Below are positions 58,191 through 64,000 of a stretch of 64,000 bases of DNA, in pieces. A program made the position numbers and the translations under genes. The DNA is from Sipunculus nudus (taxonomy: Eukaryota > Annelida > Sipuncula > Golfingiida > Sipunculidae). The first letter of the stretch is position 1, and every line of letters begins with the position of its first letter. The stretch is taken from positions 833,001-897,000 of the forward strand of contig CM049308.1 in the NCBI GenBank assembly GCA_026874595.1, given 5' to 3'. The notes beneath the pieces were generated by a model, which ran no database searches, was not told the origin of the DNA, and saw nothing but the letters and a program-made list of their open reading frames with translations.

Positions 58191-58507
58191 GCACCAAGAA
58201 CATATCTAATACTGTCAATATTTGGGAGAAAGCAGGTTTGCTTTTGCTCCATGTCTAGATACATGTAGGTCACTGTCGCCAGTTCAATGTATATTTAATA
58301 CAGACCTATCTGGATATCAATTTAGAATTTTCTAAGCCTGGCGTCCAAAAATTTCCTCCTGTTAAAAGGCAGAACTATCCTGCTAAATGCTATCAGAATT
58401 ATCCTATTTCTGAAATAAAATATAAAATGCTAAACCATAAGGGTATGATGATTCAAGGGCCTGATGTATAAACACAAAGATTAAATTATTAAATTTCAGA
58501 CACTCAC

Positions 58508-58593
58508 CACTTGAATCCATCCAGCAATGGTTCTCCCCGCCAGATCACCCAGGTTAAATAACAGGAAGCATGTCACTGGCGTAAAATATCGAT
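58508..58593 (-). CDS. Equilibrative nucleoside transporter, antepenultimate exon of the window
   Basis: Acceptor TTTAAAATTTCAG, donor GTGAGTG on the minus strand; 86 bases, entering with two bases of a split codon and ending on a codon boundary, as the next exon requires. It reads RYFTPVTCFLLFNLGDLAGR and TIAGWIQV, matching the ENT segment with FLLFN..D..GR in transmembrane segment 8. The bases at its 5' end are the template of the 52-bp minisatellite immediately upstream. Earlier exons must lie beyond 64000. Confidence 0.95.
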
Positions 58594-59618
58594 CTGAAAT
58601 TTTAAACCAATATCAGGAGACATGTCACTGGCGTAAAATATCAATCTGAAATGGTAAACCAATATCAGGAGACTTGTCACTGGCGTAAAATATCGATCTG
58701 AAATTTTAAACCAATATCAGGAGACATGTTACTGGCATAAAATATCAATCTGAAATGGTAAACCAATATCAGGAGACATGTCACTGGCATAAAATATCGA
58801 TCTAAAATTTGAAACCAATATCAGGGACATATCACTGGCTTAAAATAACAATCTCAAATAAACCAATATCAGGAGACATGTCACTGGCGTAAAATATCGA
58901 TCTGAAATTTTAAACCAATATCACGGACATGTCACTGGTGTAAAATATCAATCTGAAATAGTAAACCAATATCAAGAGACATGGCACTGGTGTAAAATAT
59001 CAATCTGAAATTTTAAACCAATATCACGGACATGTCACTGGTGTAAAATATCAATCTGAAATAGTAAACCAATATCAAGAGACATGGCACTGGTGTAAAT
59101 TATTGATCTGAAATGGTAAACCAATATCAGGAGACATGTCACTGGTGTAAAATATCAATCTGAAATAGTAAACCAATATCAAGAGACATGGCACTGGTGT
59201 AAAATATCAATCTGAAATGGTAAACCAATATCAGGAGACATGTCACTGGTGTAAAATATCAATCTGAAATAGTAAACCAATATCAGGAGACGTGTCATTG
59301 GCATAAAATATCAATCTGAAATGGTAAACCAATATCAGGAGACATGTCACTGGTGTAAAATATCAATCTGAAATAGAAAACCAATATCAGGAGACATGTG
59401 AGTGGTGTAAAATATCAATCTGAAATGGTAAACCAATATCAGGAGACATGTCACTGGTGTAAAATATCAAACTGAAATGGGAAACCAATATCAAGAGACA
59501 TGTCTCTGGTGTAAAATATCAATCTGAAATGGTTAACCAATATCAGGAGACATGTCAGTGGCATAAAATATCAAACTGAAATGGGAAACCAATATCAAGA
59601 GACATGTCACTGGTGTAA
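58594..59618 (-). repeat. 52-bp minisatellite carrying copies of an ENT exon start
   Basis: About 20 copies of a unit of about 52 bp directly upstream of the 86-bp exon. Minus-sense unit: GATATTGGTTTACCATTTCAG, then exon-like AT.GATATTTTACACCAGTGA and CATGTCTCCT. The two copies nearest the exon are closest to it. The array ends where F1 element C is inserted at 59619. Confidence 0.95.
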
Positions 59619-62600
59619 ACAAGGGACCCATGGGTCACGGCGCTCAGCTGATCGTGATTGGACTATAAATGTTTCTCTACTGTGATACTACCGTAAAAGT
59701 CGTTGCAGAAGTCGCATCCTTATTACAAGTCGCACCCTGACTTTTAGGATCCCCCTGGGGAATAGCCGTTCAAGTTTAGTTTCAGGAAAAGTCCATAATA
59801 TAGGTCGCACCCAGACTTCGGAGGCGTCCCAACCACCTGATACTTTTGGAATTTGAGTATCATTCCTTGCGATGCAAGACTACAACCAACGTCCCCGTAG
59901 TACTTTTGTGGTTTATAAACTAGATAAACCATTCAAACGTAAAAATAATTGGACAGCTTTAATACAATGCTTATATTTAAGGAATAACAACAGAATCTTA
60001 ACATATAAAGTCGGGGTTCAATTGTCAGGTAAGATTTGTACAGTGCCAAAGTCAGCTGCGTCGGATAACATTTTGTGCTGTGAAACGATGTCGATGTTGC
60101 CGTTTTTTACTAGGTTAAGTAACATTAGAATGCAAATATCAAGTTAAATGACTGTATTAATAAACTAAAAGAGTATGAGGCAAATTACTATCACAATCGA
60201 GCAACTCTTTAAATTGTTAAAGATCGTCAAACGTAGGGTGGATTCATTAGACTATGATTAGTTTGCGTACGCGTGACGAGTCCAAATCCGTCGCATTGGG
60301 CATGATTTGAACTGACTTAAGACAACTGAAAGATGGAAAGAATAATTGAGTTTGAATTTATTCACCTAATTTCTTAAATAGGCTCTAAAACTGAATTTAG
60401 TAACCCTTCAATTAAGTGTTACAACTTACCATCTAGGCGCGGCACATGCACGGTATTACTGAAACCACTGAAATATATGTCAGTCAACAGGGGGATAATG
60501 AACGCTTTATCGACCGGTCAGTTAACGTAAAATAAACATAATTGAATTTACAGATATTATATTTACTGGGACTAATGATTTATTTTTCTTTGATAATATC
60601 TGGAAAACCCAATTTCCATCGTTATCAGTGATTATATTCCAGTGGCTTGGATGTATGGCAAACTCAGCCGTGTTGAACCAGATCCGTCATGACACCAAAC
60701 GGTGCCGGTTCCCGTGGAATTTAGGTGCGTATGTGGCATTTTAAGTAAATAAAATATATACCTATATGGTGTTTGTTATTTCATTGTATTGACTAATGTG
60801 TCTTCATTAAAAAATATCATGAAAACGTCAACGCACGATTGACCGTAATGCATGCGTGCCGCCATATTGTTGGGCATACGATCGTCCTGAAAGAGACACG
60901 GGTAACACTCGGAGCAAATCGTATATTTGTAGCTCACGTGAAACGTTATAACATTGTTATCCAAAACGCTTGAAAACCACGAGATGGTGACAGTGACCTA
61001 ATGGTTCTTAATACGAGAGTTAATAATTGTGGATATCAGTCACGGAAGGCTTAGTTGACATGGGGATGTAAAGGTCATTGCACGGGTGACCCGGGGCTTG
61101 AACTTCCGTTACACGGCTTCAAAGGTCAGCTGGTATTCAGCGATCAACCGGGCAGGCAAAAGAATTCACGACGTATGTGTAGTGGATCAAGCTTGAATGT
61201 GACGCAACTTTACATGCATAAACGGAAATGGAACCGCGAGTTTTTCATTATGGAAAGCATACCCATATAGTTAAACGGAAAGAAAGTGTACATCAAAGAG
61301 CGGCAGACTGGCATATGCGTCAAATTGACTCATGATATAATAGTAACGCAGATTAGGAGGTGTCACTTGAATAGCGACTTGTCAGAACGGGTAGATCTTG
61401 AACTGGGCAAATTTAAAATTTGCATTTAATGTTAATAAAATGAAAATTTCGTCAGTTCACAAAATATAAAGCATAAGAGATGGTTAAAAGTGTAAATTAT
61501 TGGGGAAAGACGTTTCACAAAGCACTGGTTAAAGGTATTGCCGATTATCGCTCAAATGACGTCGTTCCATATACCGGGAAAGCTGACAGAAACGGGATAA
61601 GTACGTATTACAAGTCGCACCCCGACTTTGCTAGAAAATTCTAGTTTTTAGAATTCGATTTCCTAGTACAAGTCGCGACTTCTGCAACGACTTTTACGGT
61701 ATATCGAGTTGATAAAGCTTATGAATATCATGTACATGTTGGGCTATAATAAAGGAATGTAATGTAATATGTGAGTAAATGAAAAATGAAATTACCTGAC
61801 TGATGGATTAATAGAGTCAAATAAAGTGGTTTATTTTTTATTTATTTAGGAGGGGTTGAAAATTGTGATATATTTGAGCAAATATGAATGCAATGACAGC
61901 AGTAATAAGCAGTAGTAGAATGATGATAAGGCTATTTGTTGAAGGATCTAAAGTGTATGGTAGTCTGCAAGCGTTCAATTTGACAGATATGATGTTATGA
62001 TTAACTATGCTGATGAAGTGATTTATGAATATGTGACTGTATGACACAATATCTCTTTAGTCTTGACAAGGTACATTATTGTGATGCCCACTATGTCTAC
62101 ATATTACACAATATTGACATAATTTCTGGCATGTACATAGGTACCTATGGACGAATAGTTATACAAAATATTAAAGTATGAATATATCTGATTCATCTTG
62201 TTCTTGCTTCCTGAGGCTGACTTTGGGATGGGGTTCAAAGAAGGGAAAAGTGAGGGCAGCACAAAAGTGGATGTAGAAATATTCTATTGTAATGTTTTTC
62301 ATTTATATAAGAATATGAAAAGCTTAGAGGAAAGGGGCCCTCCTACTTGGTTATAGTAAAGTTCTAAATATATGATTGCAAACTAATACTCTGACAAGAC
62401 TGTTATGAAGAAAAACAGTAAAAGTTTTGAGATACTGTGTTGCATACGTAAATTTACAGATGGACAGGCAAGTGGACAGAATGGACTAATACCTGTATTT
62501 CACTTTCCAGAGAATAATGCATTTAAGTTTATATATAATCCTATTTTTTTAAGCAGACCCACTTTTTCCATTCAGAAGTTTTTATCTGAATCGTTTTTTT

Positions 62601-64000
62601 ATTTACAGGTTTATAAATTTTTTATTAAAAAACCTGAAAATATAAGTTAAAATATTAGAATTGTTGCAAAAGTTGCAATCATTATATATACAGAGTAAAA
62701 AACATTGGGTCATATAATGCATACACATATATTTTATTATTTTTAAATCATAAATGTTTAAACTGATTTTAAAAGAATATAATGCCACAACATGGCATCT
62801 ACAAGAATATTCCTTGAATCACTATTAAAAAGTTTTGCACATTGGAGTTTTCAGTACATGCTTAATTTTATTCACCAAAATAAAATAAAAGTAAATTTGA
62901 TAAAATAAAACATCTTTTCAAATAAAGTATACACACTGTTGGTTGAATGAGGGACAAACAATATCATTGTGCTAATTACTATCCCAGGTTTAATTAATTA
63001 CTGGAATTAATAGTCAATTTCACACCTGGTGAAGTTTTTACTCTTCTGAAATAAGGAATTACTTATCTCATGAACATCCACACTTTCACAGCAATACACC
63101 ACTTTGTGGACACAATTAAATGTACACTTTAATCATTGTAACCCTGGTGGTTCAATACAAAATCTAAAATGTAGCATGTCCAAGAATAAAATAAAATACA
63201 GAAAAATTATAACATTCATCTAGTTTATGCACCAGCTGGGGGGGGGGGGGGGTGAGTGCAGGGCACAGGGGAAGCCTGCTAGTAGTGGCCAAGCTGGGTC
63301 AAGGTAAGCTGCCTGGGGTAGGTTACATAATGCAAGTGAAGGCTGTACTACTAGGTGGGCTAGATGTAAACAACACTTGACATGGTGTATGAAAACATGA
63401 ATAAAAGCTATTCATTCCAATCAATTTCTTTGAAAGTTCAGATTTTAAAAGATTAAATCCTTATGCATATATGCTGGGAAAATTAAATCAACAGTGCCAA
63501 AGTTGGACAAAATTTAAGGTATTGATTTTTTATTTATGCTAATAACTTGAAAAATTTGCAAAATTCAGATCTAATTTTGGGTAAACAATTGAATCTTGAT
63601 TAAATAAAGTTATATTCCTGAAAAAAAGTCTCTAGGTTCAGCAATTCTCATGTTAGGTGAGTAAATATATTTCCTGATTTTTTAAAAAATTGCATTATGT
63701 TTTGGCCCATAACTTCAAAATAATACCCAATACTGACCTAATTTTTGGTATGTTCATAGAAAATGTATAAAAGAATGTGAATACTAAATACAATCAAAAA
63801 CAAATCAGTGGTTTTGATATTAGGCAGCCTTGAAGTGTAACAATGGCTTTTTTTTATGGAAAACAGAGTTTTTTTCCTTAATATCGCGAAGGAACAAAGT
63901 CCTAATGACCCAATTTTCGGTATGGTAGGAGATTTTGGGGACATCTAAAATTATGTCAACAGCCTGGGGAGCATAGAGATGTGCCCTGAATGACCTACAG
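59619..64000 (+). mobile_element. F1 element C, 3' end beyond the window
   Basis: 5' ACAAGGGACCCATGGGTCAC then GGCGCTCAGCTGATCGTG, inserted at the end of the ENT 52-bp array. The body follows element B: AGCTTATGAATATCATG (61716 and 23627), TACACAATATTGACATAATT (62104 and 24023), CATCCACACTTTCA (63077 and 25467) and a G-run (63238-63252). The window ends in the equivalent of 26390, so the hairpin is not seen. Contains the TIR element at 59691. Short frames are not genes. Confidence 0.88.
59691..61699. mobile_element. TA-flanked TIR transposon, non-autonomous (2.0 kb)
   Basis: A 25-bp perfect terminal inverted repeat starting CCGTAAAAGTCGTTGCAG at 59691-59715 and its inverse at 61675-61699, flanked by TA on each side (59689-59690 and 61700-61701). 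Element B shows the same site without insertion (ATACTACATTGAG near 23616). Subterminal copies of ACAAGTCGCACCC.GACTTT lie at 59720, 59800 and 61609. CCG ends plus TA target suggest the Tc1/mariner/pogo superfamily. No transposase frame; frames at 59872, 60776 and 61055 are unrecognised. Confidence 0.92.

Noticed and set aside
57788-58273. 161-codon minus frame with a 17-residue repeat
   Set aside because: It lies in an ENT intron minisatellite of 51 bp, which keeps any stop-free frame open.
60420-60480. Small exon on the minus strand with ATTTCAG and GTAAGT
   Set aside because: About 38 bases inside the TIR transposon, with no family match and no support for transcription; could not be tied to the ENT gene.
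1-64000. tRNA, rRNA or other structured RNA genes
   Set aside because: No cloverleaf with A and B boxes or conserved rRNA strings was noticed; a covariance-model scan would be needed to exclude small ones.

Overview
This is animal genomic DNA. The reasons are introns with canonical splice sites, LINE retrotransposon remains, satellite DNA, and layers of short non-autonomous transposons. The style of the repeats (ACGG-type microsatellite tails, short-unit cores, tracts of C or G) looks most like a marine mollusc, probably a bivalve. That is an inference from recalled repeat style; no species is claimed. More than 80 percent of the window is repeat or intron. Most short ORFs here are accidental readings of repeats.

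Layout. 1-6630 is a 38-bp satellite with a 3.87-kb higher-order period. 7.3-9.8 kb holds two candidate 3' terminal exons on the plus strand. 8.05-8.98 kb (minus) and 18.12-18.88 kb (plus) are inverted copies of one old sequence; the second may keep a short hydrophobic reading frame. 11.3-36.4 kb and 36.8-49.5 kb are nested insertions of Helitron/Helentron-like non-autonomous elements. I sort these into five groups (F1, F2, F2b, F3, F4) that share one terminal layout: a short 5' hairpin followed by a motif, and that motif or its inverse again at the 3' end. Several insertions can be delimited to within a base or a few bases because an empty copy of the same target lies elsewhere in the window. 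A 5.8-kb F1 element containing about 18 nearly identical 163-bp repeats sits inside a small TIR element at 36.8-42.9 kb.

The only confidently recognised host gene is on the minus strand from 50.1 to 58.6 kb: the last three coding exons of an equilibrative nucleoside transporter (SLC29/ENT family), with matching splice phases and the C-terminal transmembrane motifs. Its 5' exons lie beyond the right edge. Its introns contain a degenerate L1/Tx1-like LINE (52.7-56.7 kb) and three minisatellites.

The most unusual observation is in this gene. Two of its introns carry minisatellites built from the 3' splice site plus the first coding bases of the exon immediately downstream: 14 extra copies of an 86-bp unit before the terminal exon, and about 20 of a 52-bp unit before the 86-bp exon. 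Each terminal-type unit carries a potential decoy acceptor and most of a short alternative C-terminus that ends in an early stop. The third intron's 51-bp array lies next to its acceptor. The right end (59.6 kb onward) is another F1 element with a 2.0-kb TA-flanked TIR transposon inserted in it.
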